A stretch of DNA of 64,000 nt from Syntrophaceae bacterium (GCA_003153775.1 PMBI01000059.1:64647-128646), one strand, 5' to 3'; counted from the stretch's first letter, positions 48,902 through 58,226 are shown. Translations and numbers: made by a program. Notes: generated by a model not told the origin, from the letters alone.

Positions 48902-49548
48902 AATTTTTTATTGATTCTGCAAACATTAACGAAATCAAGGAAGGCATCAGCCTGGGGATGGTTGACGGCGTGACGACCAACCCGTCGCTGATTGCCAAAG
49001 AGAAGAGGGGATTCGAAGAGGTTGTAAAGGAGATCCTCGAAGTGGTCGACGGACCGGTGAGTCTGGAGGTCATCGGCTTGGAGGCAAAGGGCATGGTCCG
49101 CGAAGGTAAGAAGCTCGCGAAGCTGGGCAAAAACGCCGTAATAAAGGTTCCCATGACCACGGAGGGCTTGAAAGCCACAAGGATTTTTGCAGACGCCGGA
49201 ATCAGGGTTAATCAGACACTGATTTTCTCGCCGGTACAGGCCCTGATGGCGGCAAAAGCCGGCGCCGCGTATGTCAGCCCCTTCGTAGGCAGGCTCGATG
49301 ATATTTCTCACGACGGGATGGGATTAGTGGAGCAGATCATCACGATTTTTGATAACTATGGCTTTGAAACGGAGGTCATCGTGGCGAGCGTGAGACATCC
49401 GCTGCATGTGCTGGAAGCGGCGCTGATGGGCGCTGATATCGCGACCATTCCCTTTAATGTGATCGAAAAGCTCGCCAGGCATCCGCTGACGGATAAGGGG
49501 ATAGAGATGTTTTTAGCCGACTGGAAAAAAGTCCCCAAGAATAGATAA
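48898..49548 (+). CDS. Transaldolase, small (FSA/TalC-like) subfamily
   Basis: A class I aldolase of about 216 residues. The start [14 protein letters not shown], the motif [13 protein letters not shown] and the Schiff-base lysine in AVIKVPMT assign it to the short transaldolase/fructose-6-phosphate aldolase group. Which of the two reactions it performs cannot be decided from sequence alone. It overlaps the upstream small gene by four bases. Confidence 0.9.
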   Translation: MKFFIDSANINEIKEGISLGMVDGVTTNPSLIAKEKRGFEEVVKEILEVVDGPVSLEVIGLEAKGMVREGKKLAKLGKNAVIKVPMTTEGLKATRIFADAGIRVNQTLIFSPVQALMAAKAGAAYVSPFVGRLDDISHDGMGLVEQIITIFDNYGFETEVIVASVRHPLHVLEAALMGADIATIPFNVIEKLARHPLTDKGIEMFLADWKKVPKNR

Positions 49549-49567
49549 CGGGCACGGGCATGCTGAT

Positions 49568-50170
49568 ATGATCGATCTCATAAAAAAATCTTTTGGCCGG
49601 CTGCCGGATCTGACGGAGAAGGGGGCGCGCTTAAACTTTCCCAACATAATAACCGTCCTGCGGGTCACCGTCATTCCCGTATTATTTTTTCTCCTTCTTT
49701 CTCCCGGCAGAGACGGGAGTCTCATAATTGCCGGATTATTTATTCTTGCCGCTCTCACGGACCTCCTTGACGGGTATCTGGCCAGGAAATACGAGATCGT
49801 CACTGTGATGGGAAAATTCCTCGATCCCATTGCGGACAAGCTCATCGTCAATACGGCGATGATCCTGATGATTCCCATCGGACGTATCTCTGCATGGATT
49901 GTTGCCATCATAATCATCAGGGATTTTGTCGTCGATGGAATAAGGGCAATAGCTCAGTCGGAGGGCTTTGTCATTCAGGCAAGCAGGCTCGGCAAGCGAA
50001 AGACCCTTTGCCAAATATTTGCCGTGTCCGCCCTTATGATTCATTATCCCTTCCTGGGTGCAGATGCCCATGCAGTCGGAACGGTAATACTCTACATTGC
50101 CCTCGCGCTATCCGTCACGTCGGGCATAGATTATTTGATAAAGTTTTATGAGAATATCTCAAGCCGGTAA
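49568..50170 (+). CDS. pgsA: CDP-diacylglycerol-glycerol-3-phosphate 3-phosphatidyltransferase
   Basis: The membrane enzyme that makes phosphatidylglycerol phosphate. The CDP-alcohol phosphotransferase signature is intact (DLLDGYLAR, then G and DPIAD at the right spacing), and several hydrophobic helices are present. It starts LNFPNIITVLRV, as in PgsA, after a 25-residue N-terminal extension. Length is 200 residues. Confidence 0.93.
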   Translation: MIDLIKKSFGRLPDLTEKGARLNFPNIITVLRVTVIPVLFFLLLSPGRDGSLIIAGLFILAALTDLLDGYLARKYEIVTVMGKFLDPIADKLIVNTAMILMIPIGRISAWIVAIIIIRDFVVDGIRAIAQSEGFVIQASRLGKRKTLCQIFAVSALMIHYPFLGADAHAVGTVILYIALALSVTSGIDYLIKFYENISSR

Positions 50171-50181
50171 GAAGGATTGCT

Positions 50182-50997
50182 ATGATCGATATTCCCAAAG
50201 CAGATTATTCATCCTTTGACAGCCCCCTGATCTCATCCTCTTTGTTTTACCCGCGCCCCGAGTCGGGTGCCCCTGCTGACGATGGAACTGTCGAATCAAT
50301 CCTTATCCCCGTTGGAAAAGATGTTGTGGTTGGAGCCCGGTTGCATATGGCCGGAGCCGAAGCTGCTACAATTATTTTTTTTCACGGCAACGGCGAGATC
50401 GTTGCTGATTATGACGAGCTCGGGATTGTCTACAACGATATGGGCATAAATTTCTTTCCCGTTGATTACAGGGGCTACGGCCGCTCTACAGGCAGGCCCA
50501 CGGTTACCGCCGTAATGAGGGACTGCCACACTGTTTTCGCGTACGCGAGAAAGCAATTAAAGGAAAAAGGATACACCGGCCCCGTCATAGTAATGGGGAG
50601 ATCCTTAGGCAGCGCTCCGGCCCTCGAACTGGCATTTCATTATAGAGATGAAATTGACGGCCTCATCATTGACAGCGGCTTTGCCTACGCAGGCCCGCTG
50701 CTGCTTCTATTTGGCATTGACATGCAGGCCTTAGGGATAAGTGAAGAGCAGGGGTTTCGCAATCTTGATAAGATTAGCATTTTCGATAAACCCACGCTTG
50801 TAATTCATGCAGAGTTCGACCACATTATTCCTTTCTCTGAAGGGCGGCTTCTCTTTGAGGCGAGTACGTCACGGGATAAAAAATTTCTGAAAATCCCGGG
50901 GGCGAATCATAACGACATTTTTTCGCATGGCTTGTCGGCGTATCTGGAATCCGTGAAGTGGCTGGTGGATAAGAGCGGCGAGCCTCGGGCAAAATAA
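50182..50997 (+). CDS. Alpha/beta hydrolase
   Basis: An alpha/beta hydrolase fold of 271 residues without signal peptide. The oxyanion segment is FFHGNGE, and the nucleophile is S141 in MGRSLGSA. The acid is in AEFDHIIPF and the histidine in GANHNDIF. The closest family by pattern is the Bem46/ABHD-like group of unknown substrates. It is the last gene of the biosynthetic run, 12 bases after pgsA. Confidence 0.8.
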   Translation: MIDIPKADYSSFDSPLISSSLFYPRPESGAPADDGTVESILIPVGKDVVVGARLHMAGAEAATIIFFHGNGEIVADYDELGIVYNDMGINFFPVDYRGYGRSTGRPTVTAVMRDCHTVFAYARKQLKEKGYTGPVIVMGRSLGSAPALELAFHYRDEIDGLIIDSGFAYAGPLLLLFGIDMQALGISEEQGFRNLDKISIFDKPTLVIHAEFDHIIPFSEGRLLFEASTSRDKKFLKIPGANHNDIFSHGLSAYLESVKWLVDKSGEPRAK

Positions 50998-51017
50998 TGG
51001 TTTAGAATGAATTTCTA

Positions 51018-51045
51018 TTGACAAACCGGTTCAATTTGATATAGG
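51018..51045 (+). promoter_or_regulatory. Promoter for tRNA-Gly and tRNA-Cys
   Basis: A perfect TTGACA is followed after 16 bases by TATAGG, about 16 bases before the tRNA. Confidence 0.5.
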
Positions 51046-51060
51046 AAGCGTACTTCATGA

Positions 51061-51135
51061 GCGGGCGTAACTCAGGGGTAGAGTGCCACCTTGCCAAGGT
51101 GGACGTCGACGGTTCAAATCCGTTCGCCCGCTCCA
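51061..51135 (+). tRNA. tRNA-Gly (anticodon GCC)
   Basis: Acceptor gcgggcg pairs with cgcccgc, discriminator T, encoded CCA. The loop TTGCCAA gives anticodon GCC. Confidence 0.95.
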
Positions 51136-51142
51136 TTTATTT

Positions 51143-51218
51143 GGCGGCATAGCCAAGTGGTTAAGGCAGCGGTCTGCAAAACCGTTATTCATCGGTTCGA
51201 ATCCGATTGCCGCCTCCA
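51143..51218 (+). tRNA. tRNA-Cys (anticodon GCA)
   Basis: Acceptor ggcggca pairs with tgccgcc, discriminator T, encoded CCA. The loop CTGCAAA gives anticodon GCA. It follows tRNA-Gly by seven bases. Confidence 0.95.
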
Positions 51219-51228
51219 GATAAGATTG

Positions 51229-51260
51229 AGGGGTTATCCATTTCAGGTTAACCCCTTTTT
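51229..51260 (+). terminator. Terminator after tRNA-Cys
   Basis: The arms aggggtta and taacccct are followed by a T run. Confidence 0.75.
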
Positions 51261-51429
51261 AAGTTATGACTACATCTTTCCCTAAAGCCGTCTTTCCCCG
51301 TCAAGTTGACTTACCTAATAGGGTTGCAGTTCATATCCAAAAGTGATTAATGAAAGATTAAGAAGTGGTTTGGTGGTCTTCTAAAGCGATTTACTAAGTT
51401 TACTTGACAGGCCCAATTAGAAGAAACTC

Positions 51430-51765
51430 TTATTCTGGGTCTATCCCATATCTTCTTATTTCCTGTATCATTATATGTTGCCACTCGGATATACGATCAT
51501 ATAAATTGATAGATTCATCTTTGTTCTCAACCATCAAGATTGCCCACGAGAGGTTTAGGGGATTAACGTTATGAAGCATACGGAGAACTTCTTTTGCTAA
51601 ATGTATATCCCCGTTCCCCTTGTAACGTTTCCTAACATAAGTGGTCGCAATATCTATTGGACTCATCCCTGGGTTTCTTTCTTTTATAGTCTTCCAACCT
51701 TGTGCAACAGTTCTTGCTGTTTCACCAACATGACCATTTCTTGCGAACCACTTAGCAAAGCCCAT
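51430..51765 (-). CDS. Orphan hypothetical protein
   Basis: A 111-residue protein (114 from the TTG at 51774) with no recognised family. It is charged and mostly helical by appearance, without signal peptide or membrane helix, and has several tryptophans and histidines. The ATG at 51765 has AAGGA about eleven bases upstream. Base composition around it is more AT-rich than the housekeeping genes to the left. It lies just after a tRNA pair in a gene-poor stretch, which suggests acquired DNA, although no integrase is present. Confidence 0.55.
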   Translation of the reverse strand: MGFAKWFARNGHVGETARTVAQGWKTIKERNPGMSPIDIATTYVRKRYKGNGDIHLAKEVLRMLHNVNPLNLSWAILMVENKDESINLYDRISEWQHIMIQEIRRYGIDPE

Positions 51766-51781
51766 ATTGCCCAATAATCCT

Positions 51782-52071
51782 TGTTTTTTTTGTCACGGTT
51801 CATTCCTGAGGAACACGCTCGCATGATTATTAATTATATATTCCGCTGAAAACAATGCGAAAAAGATGCGGGGAAGATGGTAGGTAAAAACTATTACTCG
51901 TGATAATGAATATATTGAGGGGTGGTTCAGTTTTTTTGTTTAGAGGTTATGCAGCTGGTTGTAATATCGTAGCAAGAAGACAAATAGGAAGGTGAGAACT
52001 TCAGGGTGCGATAAACGGGGTAGTGTAGACTTGACATACCACCTTACGTCAAGCATCCTTATCCGTTTTCA
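51782..52071. other. Gap with no gene seen
   Basis: These AT-rich 290 bases carry no convincing ORF, tRNA or terminator. A weak inverted pair (cttgac and gtcaag, 52031-52055) is too short to interpret. Confidence 0.4.
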
Positions 52072-52509
52072 TCATGGAGGAATGTTCTGCAATGCCCAGT
52101 AGGAACCGATTTCGGTGACTGTTTTCATGAAGTCCTCATAGAACACAGGTTTTGTGATATAGCTGTTTGCACCAAGCCGGTAGCTCTCCACCCTGTCCCG
52201 GTCTTCGGCTGAAGATGAAAAAACTACTACAGGGATCATTTTTGTCATTTCGTTAGCTCTGATTCGCTGAAGAATCTCAAGCCCGTCTATTTTCGGCAAC
52301 CTCAGATCAAGCAGGATCACACGGGGTTGTTGACATGGATCACGACCCGAAAATTCCCCGGTTGCAAAGAGATAGTCCAAAGCTTCCTCGCCATCTCGAA
52401 AGACTTTGACCCTATCGGCTAGGTTATGTTTCTTAAGAGCTTCAAGCATGAACTCCACGTTATATTTATTGTCCTCTACAAGCAAGACATCCAGGATATG
52501 TCCAAGCAA
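52072..52509 (-). CDS. Single-domain response regulator (Rcp1-like)
   Basis: A lone receiver domain of 145 residues. The acidic pocket is LVEDN, the phospho-acceptor D68 is in ILLDLRLPKIDG, SSSA is the switch and TKPV holds the lysine. The extended loop with the DYLFATGEFSG segment is typical of Rcp1-type regulators paired with phytochrome or PAS kinases. No kinase gene is beside it, so its partner is elsewhere. The TTG start has GAGGAAG five bases upstream. Confidence 0.85.
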   Translation of the reverse strand: MLGHILDVLLVEDNKYNVEFMLEALKKHNLADRVKVFRDGEEALDYLFATGEFSGRDPCQQPRVILLDLRLPKIDGLEILQRIRANEMTKMIPVVVFSSSAEDRDRVESYRLGANSYITKPVFYEDFMKTVTEIGSYWALQNIPP

Positions 52510-53154
52510 ATATACTTCCTCTTGAATACTTTTTTATATTAATGATATGGCAAGGGTGGGTGAATGTCCATCAGGCATTACACTACTTCGATGTTCTAAA
52601 TTCCTCAACTCAAGAGCAGTTAAAGGATTAATTGAGGATACCGACGGAATGTGCCATGAAGAAGGAATTTACGAGAAGTATTCCAGCCGCTGCCATAACC
52701 TTTGGGCTGGGACTTAATTTCTACAAATGTTATCTCAATCCTTGATATTATAAGCGGGAGGAATGCATGTCCTGCTGTTATAACTTTCACATTTCACTAA
52801 ACAATTTGTCTAATTGTGCTGCAAATAGGATGTGTTTGCAAAAATTTCCTCAGAAAGTATTGTATAGGTGCGAGAGGTATGATATGTTCGCACCTAACTA
52901 ACATTACAGACGGCTGCTTACGCGCTCAGGAATTTCCTGATTCTGATTGCGTTTATCCTCATGCAGATGCGGGGAAAGCTGCAGGGCATGTCTCTGTTTG
53001 AGCCTGATTTTCCGGGTACCCAATTTTTCTGCCTGTTGAAGGAAGCGCTTTGCAGCACTTGCTTTTTGAGAGACCGTTCAATTCCATCGATCTTCTTTTT
53101 TAATTGGGTTGCAAGATTTAATTTACTGAAAATTGTGCGTTTGGGGGCGTAGAT
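52510..53154. other. Gene-poor gap with one hairpin
   Basis: No convincing gene is seen in 645 bases. A perfect 9-base inverted repeat, taggtgcga and tcgcaccta (52865-52873 and 52888-52896), surrounds a 14-base loop without a T run. A 29-codon ORF at 52656 and a 63-codon ORF at 52961 show no ribosome site or family likeness. Confidence 0.4.
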
Positions 53155-53382
53155 ATGATTATACTAAAGGGGAAAACGCATTACACGATTGTTGATGCTG
53201 CCGAACGGTTGGGTGTCTCAGCCAAGACTATCAGAGATTATATCCATAGGGGCATCATTCCCGAACCGCCGGAAATCAAATACGGCGTGCGGATATTGAA
53301 ACATTTCCCTATTGAGTACATCGATTTGGCTAAAGTTCATTTAGATAATTATCGAAACACCAAGAACGAGAAAAGGCGGTAA
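53155..53382 (+). CDS. Small MerR-like HTH protein
   Basis: A 75-residue protein whose first 45 residues match a MerR-type winged helix (YTIVDAAERLGVSAKTIRDYIHRGIIPEPP). There is no dimerisation coil or effector domain, so it resembles excisionase-like or short MerR-type DNA-binding proteins. GGGGGCG lies before the ATG. It sits about 70 bases before the second assembly operon and may regulate it, or be a leftover of mobile DNA. Confidence 0.65.
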   Translation: MIILKGKTHYTIVDAAERLGVSAKTIRDYIHRGIIPEPPEIKYGVRILKHFPIEYIDLAKVHLDNYRNTKNEKRR

Positions 53383-53451
53383 AGATACACTCTTCTTGCG
53401 TCGCTATACTATTTGCAGCAGCATCGAATTAACTTAAAGAGGAATCCTCCC

Positions 53452-55338
53452 TTGGCCCGTTTGAAAGAAATCTCTTCCACAGAACGACTTCTTGATATCA
53501 TTCGCAGCAAAAAAGATGATATGAAGGTTGAACCACTCGACACATCCAAGATTGATCCGCCCAAAAAAGTCTTCAGATTCACCCGCCCGAGAATTGCTTC
53601 CGGTGAGGAGCGGGTGACTATCGGCATCGATATCGGCCATGAATATTTGAGAATGGTGAGAACTGCCAGATCAGCCGATAAGCGCTGGGAATTGCTTGAT
53701 TACAAGAGCGTGCCGTTCGCCCATATAACAACTCGGAAATCTCCTGAATTCAGCGATTTCTTAAGATCCGAATTGGACAAATTCTGCGGCGATGTCAGGC
53801 ATGCAAATCTGTGGGCTATCATGTCCGCAGCAAGGGTGAACGTGCGCCACATCAATATCCCCAAGGTGGCCAAGAAGCAGATTGAAAACGCGGTTTATTG
53901 GACGATAAAAAAAGAAACGCCTTTTGACGATAAGGATACAGTCTTCGATTTTGAAATACAGAGGGAAGTCACCGAACAGGGTGTAAGCAAATGGCTGACA
54001 ATGGTTTATACGGCGCCGCGGGAGGAAATCGAAGAGTTAAAGGGGCTTTTTTCCCAAATCGGGTTGCCGTTAACCGGTATATCCATCACACCATTTGCAA
54101 TCCAGAACCTGTTCAAGACGGAATGGATTCCTCCGGCTGTTGAAGGCACGGTGGCAAGTCTTTTTATCGGCAATGATTTTTCCCGCATCGATATATTTTC
54201 CAAGGGGAAGCTCATTATGACCCGGGGCATAAAGGCCGGCATAAACAGCATGGTCGAGTCATTGATGGAAAGGCTTGGAACGGCGCGCAAAGAAGCTGCA
54301 GGGAAGGACAGGACTGTCCCTCCAATAAGCTTTGACCAGGCGAAAAAGGTCCTCTTCAGTCTCAGTCCGGACTCTCCCCCTTTAACGGAGCACGATATCG
54401 GCTTCGGGATCACAGATGAAGAAAAATTCGAAACCATTCTGCCCGCCTTGGAGAGGGTGGTCAGACAGGTGGAAAGAACCTTTGAATATTATACGGGCGG
54501 TCACAATTATGACATGGTCAGCAGAATCTACGTATCCTCCGCCATGAATATTTCACAGCCGGTCATAGACTATGTAGGTAATCAACTGGGAATTAAGAGT
54601 GACATACTGAATCCCCTCAAATCCAGGATACCGAACGTAGGCAAGAGCATGGAACAGACCAGTGTCTCCGAAATACTTGCCCTGATACCGGCTTTTGGGC
54701 TTGCACTTTCCGACAACGCTTACACGCCGAACCTGATGTTCAGATTCAAGGACAAGGAGCGGGCAGCTAACATCACACGCGCCAATCGAATCATTTTTGC
54801 CGTGTTTATTCTTGCTCTGATCGTGTGTTCAGGATTACTGCTGTTTGAAATTGAAAAGGCCCATCAAAGAGAAACTGTTATCGTCCGACTTGAGGAGCAG
54901 TTGTCGCAGTATAAGCCACGGGTCGACCAGAACCTGATATCGGGAATGCTCTCGAGTTCGAGCAGACAGCAACAGCTTGCAAGGACTTACGTAGACAGAT
55001 ATCTCGGTATGGCGGTTATCGGTGAATTGTCTTCGATGACCCCCCCCAATATCCGTCTCATTGACCTGAAGGTGCGTGGGGGAGCCGTTCAAACAGGCAA
55101 GACAGCCGCGAAGGAGCCTAAGAAGGAAGCCGCAGGCCCGAAGGAAGAAGCAAAAAACGTTACGGTCGAGGGGGTTGTCTTTGGCGATCGGAAAGCGCTC
55201 GAGTCTTTATTGGCCGGATACATAATGAAGTTAAAATCGTCTCCGATATTCAGCCATATCAGTGTGCAGAGAAACAATATAGAGCCTTTTAGAAAGGATG
55301 AAGTCCTTCATTTCGTTATTGAAATAAAACTGGTTTAG
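53452..55338 (+). CDS. PilM-PilN fusion / GspL-like protein (system 2)
   Basis: An N-terminal actin-like domain of PilM type (VTIGIDIGHEYLRMVR at about residues 55-70, IPKVAKKQIENAVYW at 145-160) is joined through a membrane helix at about 458-478 (IIFAVFILALIVCSGLLL) to a PilN-like periplasmic part. The join makes one protein of about 628 residues, larger than the system 1 version. A 45-residue N-terminal extension precedes the PilM domain. The TTG at 53452 has AGAGGAA seven bases upstream and is preferred to the track's earlier TTG. It opens the second assembly operon. Confidence 0.78.
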   Translation: MARLKEISSTERLLDIIRSKKDDMKVEPLDTSKIDPPKKVFRFTRPRIASGEERVTIGIDIGHEYLRMVRTARSADKRWELLDYKSVPFAHITTRKSPEFSDFLRSELDKFCGDVRHANLWAIMSAARVNVRHINIPKVAKKQIENAVYWTIKKETPFDDKDTVFDFEIQREVTEQGVSKWLTMVYTAPREEIEELKGLFSQIGLPLTGISITPFAIQNLFKTEWIPPAVEGTVASLFIGNDFSRIDIFSKGKLIMTRGIKAGINSMVESLMERLGTARKEAAGKDRTVPPISFDQAKKVLFSLSPDSPPLTEHDIGFGITDEEKFETILPALERVVRQVERTFEYYTGGHNYDMVSRIYVSSAMNISQPVIDYVGNQLGIKSDILNPLKSRIPNVGKSMEQTSVSEILALIPAFGLALSDNAYTPNLMFRFKDKERAANITRANRIIFAVFILALIVCSGLLLFEIEKAHQRETVIVRLEEQLSQYKPRVDQNLISGMLSSSSRQQQLARTYVDRYLGMAVIGELSSMTPPNIRLIDLKVRGGAVQTGKTAAKEPKKEAAGPKEEAKNVTVEGVVFGDRKALESLLAGYIMKLKSSPIFSHISVQRNNIEPFRKDEVLHFVIEIKLV

Positions 55339-55347
55339 AATTCAATT

Positions 55348-55881
55348 ATGGAAAAGATATTCTCGATAATTCCGAAGCGGAGCATCGTCATCTTGGTTGC
55401 ATGCGTGTCCTGTCTGCTTCTTCTCGTTCTCGCCGGAATCGTGCCTCAGCAAGTGGCCGTAACGCGCTTGGATAATAAGATCGCAGGCATTCAATTTCAG
55501 ATCGAAGAGCAGAAGAGGCTTCAGCCTTATTATCAAATGCTGCATGCGGGGCCGCAATCAGGCAGGTCCAAAGTCCTGCCATTCCCTGCAAGGAGCCCCC
55601 TTTCACGGACCCAGATAGATACGGTGTCCTTGATTATCAGAGAGCAGGCGCGGCAAGCCCATATCGACATGGTCGCTGCTTCTCCGGACCTGAATACTTT
55701 AGGCGGTGAGCAAAAGTTTCTTCTGGTTAATGCGACTTTCAAGGGTGATTTTTTTAATTTCCGTAAATTTCTCATCGGCCTCGGGGGAGTGCCTTGTCTT
55801 GAGGGTATTGAAGAAATACGGATCCAGCAAAACGAAGACAGCATGGAATTCAGGTTAAAGTTATGGCTGGCCATTGCGTAG
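55348..55881 (+). CDS. PilO/GspM-like inner-membrane protein (system 2)
   Basis: One membrane helix (about residues 12-32), a short coiled coil and a small periplasmic alpha/beta domain with VNATFKGDFFNFRKFLIGL, a pattern seen in PilO. It starts nine bases after the PilMN stop. Identification rests mainly on topology and gene order. Confidence 0.65.
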   Translation: MEKIFSIIPKRSIVILVACVSCLLLLVLAGIVPQQVAVTRLDNKIAGIQFQIEEQKRLQPYYQMLHAGPQSGRSKVLPFPARSPLSRTQIDTVSLIIREQARQAHIDMVAASPDLNTLGGEQKFLLVNATFKGDFFNFRKFLIGLGGVPCLEGIEEIRIQQNEDSMEFRLKLWLAIA

Positions 55882-55944
55882 TACACGGGTTAGTAAATTC
55901 GGTTCTATATTTTATGCGGCGGTTCGGAAATTTCCATATACTAT

Positions 55945-56044
55945 TGTCATTTCGAGCGTAGCGAGAAATCTTAGCAAGGATGGTGAGACGGAAAGATATC
56001 TCCCTTCGGTCGATATGACAGCCTAATAATGAAGTGATGTACTC
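55945..56044. repeat. Dispersed inverted-repeat element, copy B
   Basis: The arms tgtcatttcgagcgtagcga and its complement ending tcggtcgatatgaca (55945-56020) are followed by the tail gcctaataatgaagtgatgtactc. This is the second copy of the element at 47119-47244. It interrupts the assembly operon between the PilO- and PilP-like genes. Confidence 0.7.
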
Positions 56045-56075
56045 GGGGAAGCGGCTTTAAGGATGAAAGATTGAG

Positions 56076-56582
56076 ATGCCGAAACTGACAAGACAACAAA
56101 TCATCATACTCTCCATAATGGGTCTCGTCATATTGTTTGCCATATATGATGTTTTCATAGCAGCGCGCTCGAAAGCGGAGCCGATTGATATCGGGAAAAA
56201 GACATCCGAGTTGGAAGCATTCTTAAGCAATATTACTTCAAAGTTGCCAAAGGGTTCACTGCCGACCTCTGATGCCTATATACTGAGCCGCGCCGAGACG
56301 GGATGGGTGCATGACCCATTTTATGAGAGAAAATCCTTCCGCGAATGGGAGAAGCGCAAAGAACGGGCGAGAGCGGGCGGGATATCACAAAAGGTCAGCT
56401 TCAGCTATTCCGGTTATTTAAATGTCGGCAATAAAAACCTGGCGATTATAAATGGTGTAGAATATGAAGCTGGTAATCGGCTGGAGATCGAAGGATACGT
56501 CCTGAAAAAGATCTATGCAGGTAAAGTTGTAATCGTTAACGAAAAGAGCGGAGCAAAATTTGATGTTCCTTTGCAGGAATAA
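56076..56582 (+). CDS. PilP/GspC-like protein (system 2)
   Basis: An N-terminal membrane helix (about residues 9-28) is followed by a linker and a beta-rich domain with SYSGYLNVGNKNLAIINGVE and GYVLKKIYAGKVVIVNEKSG. That is the pattern of the secretin-binding HR domain in GspC/PilP. It lies just before the secretin gene, as in system 1. AAGGA lies about 12 bases before the ATG. Confidence 0.68.
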   Translation: MPKLTRQQIIILSIMGLVILFAIYDVFIAARSKAEPIDIGKKTSELEAFLSNITSKLPKGSLPTSDAYILSRAETGWVHDPFYERKSFREWEKRKERARAGGISQKVSFSYSGYLNVGNKNLAIINGVEYEAGNRLEIEGYVLKKIYAGKVVIVNEKSGAKFDVPLQE

Positions 56583-56609
56583 CACGAGTGATGGGAGGAG
56601 GGATAGGCC

Positions 56610-58226
56610 TTGACTTGTTTTCATTATAAGAAGAAAGTTTGCCGCTTGACCGTTGTCCTTTTTCTCGGGATGTTTCTTGTTGCGGGCTGTGCAGGCGACA
56701 AAGCGACAAAGAAGGATCCTTTCTTCGAGAAATGGGAAAAAATGGCTGATATGTCAAAAGGACACTCGCCTGTGCCCAGGTCTCGTGAAACAATTCGGGA
56801 GCTGGTGAAAATGGAGCAGCAGCGTCTGAAGGCTGAAAAGGAAGGTGTTGGCGGAAAAGGCCTGCCTGACACGCCGATCAGCCTGAAGATACGCCAGGCT
56901 GATGTAAAAGTCGTCCTTCGGTCTTTGGCACGCATCGTAAATCAGAATGTATTGATAAGAGATGATATAAAGGCGGAGGTGAGTATTGACTTCAAGAATA
57001 CTCCCTGGGATCAGGCATTCATTAGCATTCTCAAGAATCAGGGTCTCGCATATGAGTGGGAAGGCAACATTATCAGGGTGATGACGATAGCGGACAAGGA
57101 ACAGGACCTGAAGCGGAAAACCCAGGAAAAAGATGAGAGGCTGGTAGAGCCGCTCATCACCGTGTTCGTTCCGATTGACTACGCGGGCACCAAAGACCTG
57201 AAAGATAATCTTAATGATTTGCTCACAAAGGATAAGGACGGCAAGCCGCGCGGGTCGATAAGAGTGGATGAGCACAGTCATGGCCTGATTATCAATGCGA
57301 TACGCAATGATCTGGAAAAAATGATTCCCATCATTGAACAGATCGATAAACCTACGCATCAAATTCTAATCAAGGCCAACATTGTAGAGACAACGAAAAA
57401 TACAGCAAGAAATCTCGGCATCCAGTGGGGCGGGTGGTATAATAACGGTAATCTTTATGTGACACCGGGAGGAACAATATCAACTCCGGGTCAGCCTGCC
57501 GCGCCCGTCTTCGGCGCTCCGGGTCTCAGCGGTTATGGTTTCGGTGTGAATTTTCCCGCATCTTCAGCAGCGATGGCGGCTGCCGGCGGCGCAGGTTCTC
57601 TGGGGCTCATGTTCGGAACGATGGGCGGCAATATTCTCGAAATGCAATTGAATGCCCTTCAGCAGGACGGCAAATTGAATATCCTCTCCACCCCGTCGAT
57701 CACGACAATGGACAATCAGATGGCCTATGCGGAAAACGGGCAGCGTGTGCCGTACGTTACACAGCAGGTAAGCGGTGGTGTTGTGACGAACACGGTGACC
57801 TTTGAAGACGTCGTTCTCCGTTTGGAGATTACGCCGCATGTAATCGACGGGCAAAATCTTAAGATGAAAGTTCTTGTGAAAAAGAATGAACTAAATCCAG
57901 CGGTGAACGTTTTGGGGAACCCAGGCTTCTTCAAGAAAGAGACGAGCACCAACCTGATCGTCAGAGACGGAGAAACAATAGTCATCTCAGGGTTGACCAA
58001 GCAGACAACGCAAGATGGGGAAAGCGGACTCCCCGGGCTTAAAGATGTGCCGGTTCTCGGATGGCTTTTTAAGTCACAGAGCAAGAGCGATGTCATGGAA
58101 GAAGTTCTCATCTTCATTACTCCCACTATACTGCCGCTCCAGACGGCGGCTGCCGTGTCGGGAAAGCCTGCAAACGGAGCGCAGGAGTCACCCGCGCAAT
58201 TAGCTCCGGCCGTGCCTGCACAATGA
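56610..58226 (+). CDS. Secretin, PilQ/MshL-like lipoprotein (system 2)
   Basis: A signal peptide ends in the lipobox VAGC, giving lipidated C27. An N0-type domain (about residues 85-160), an N1-like domain with RVDEHSHGLIINA and the beta-barrel secretin domain follow. The barrel ends with VISGLTKQTTQDGESGLPGL and VPVLGWLF. A glycine/alanine-rich loop occurs near 295-330. The TTG start has GGAGGAGGG upstream. The 538 residues match MshL-size secretins. Confidence 0.92.
   Translation: MTCFHYKKKVCRLTVVLFLGMFLVAGCAGDKATKKDPFFEKWEKMADMSKGHSPVPRSRETIRELVKMEQQRLKAEKEGVGGKGLPDTPISLKIRQADVKVVLRSLARIVNQNVLIRDDIKAEVSIDFKNTPWDQAFISILKNQGLAYEWEGNIIRVMTIADKEQDLKRKTQEKDERLVEPLITVFVPIDYAGTKDLKDNLNDLLTKDKDGKPRGSIRVDEHSHGLIINAIRNDLEKMIPIIEQIDKPTHQILIKANIVETTKNTARNLGIQWGGWYNNGNLYVTPGGTISTPGQPAAPVFGAPGLSGYGFGVNFPASSAAMAAAGGAGSLGLMFGTMGGNILEMQLNALQQDGKLNILSTPSITTMDNQMAYAENGQRVPYVTQQVSGGVVTNTVTFEDVVLRLEITPHVIDGQNLKMKVLVKKNELNPAVNVLGNPGFFKKETSTNLIVRDGETIVISGLTKQTTQDGESGLPGLKDVPVLGWLFKSQSKSDVMEEVLIFITPTILPLQTAAAVSGKPANGAQESPAQLAPAVPAQ

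Noticed and set aside
52656-52745. 29-codon ORF beginning MKKEFTRSIPAAA
   Set aside because: It looks like a small hydrophobic peptide but has no good ribosome site and no support beyond being open.
52961-53152. 63-codon ORF before the HTH gene
   Set aside because: No ribosome site, odd composition and no family; the opposite strand is also open for about 70 codons but lacks a start codon.
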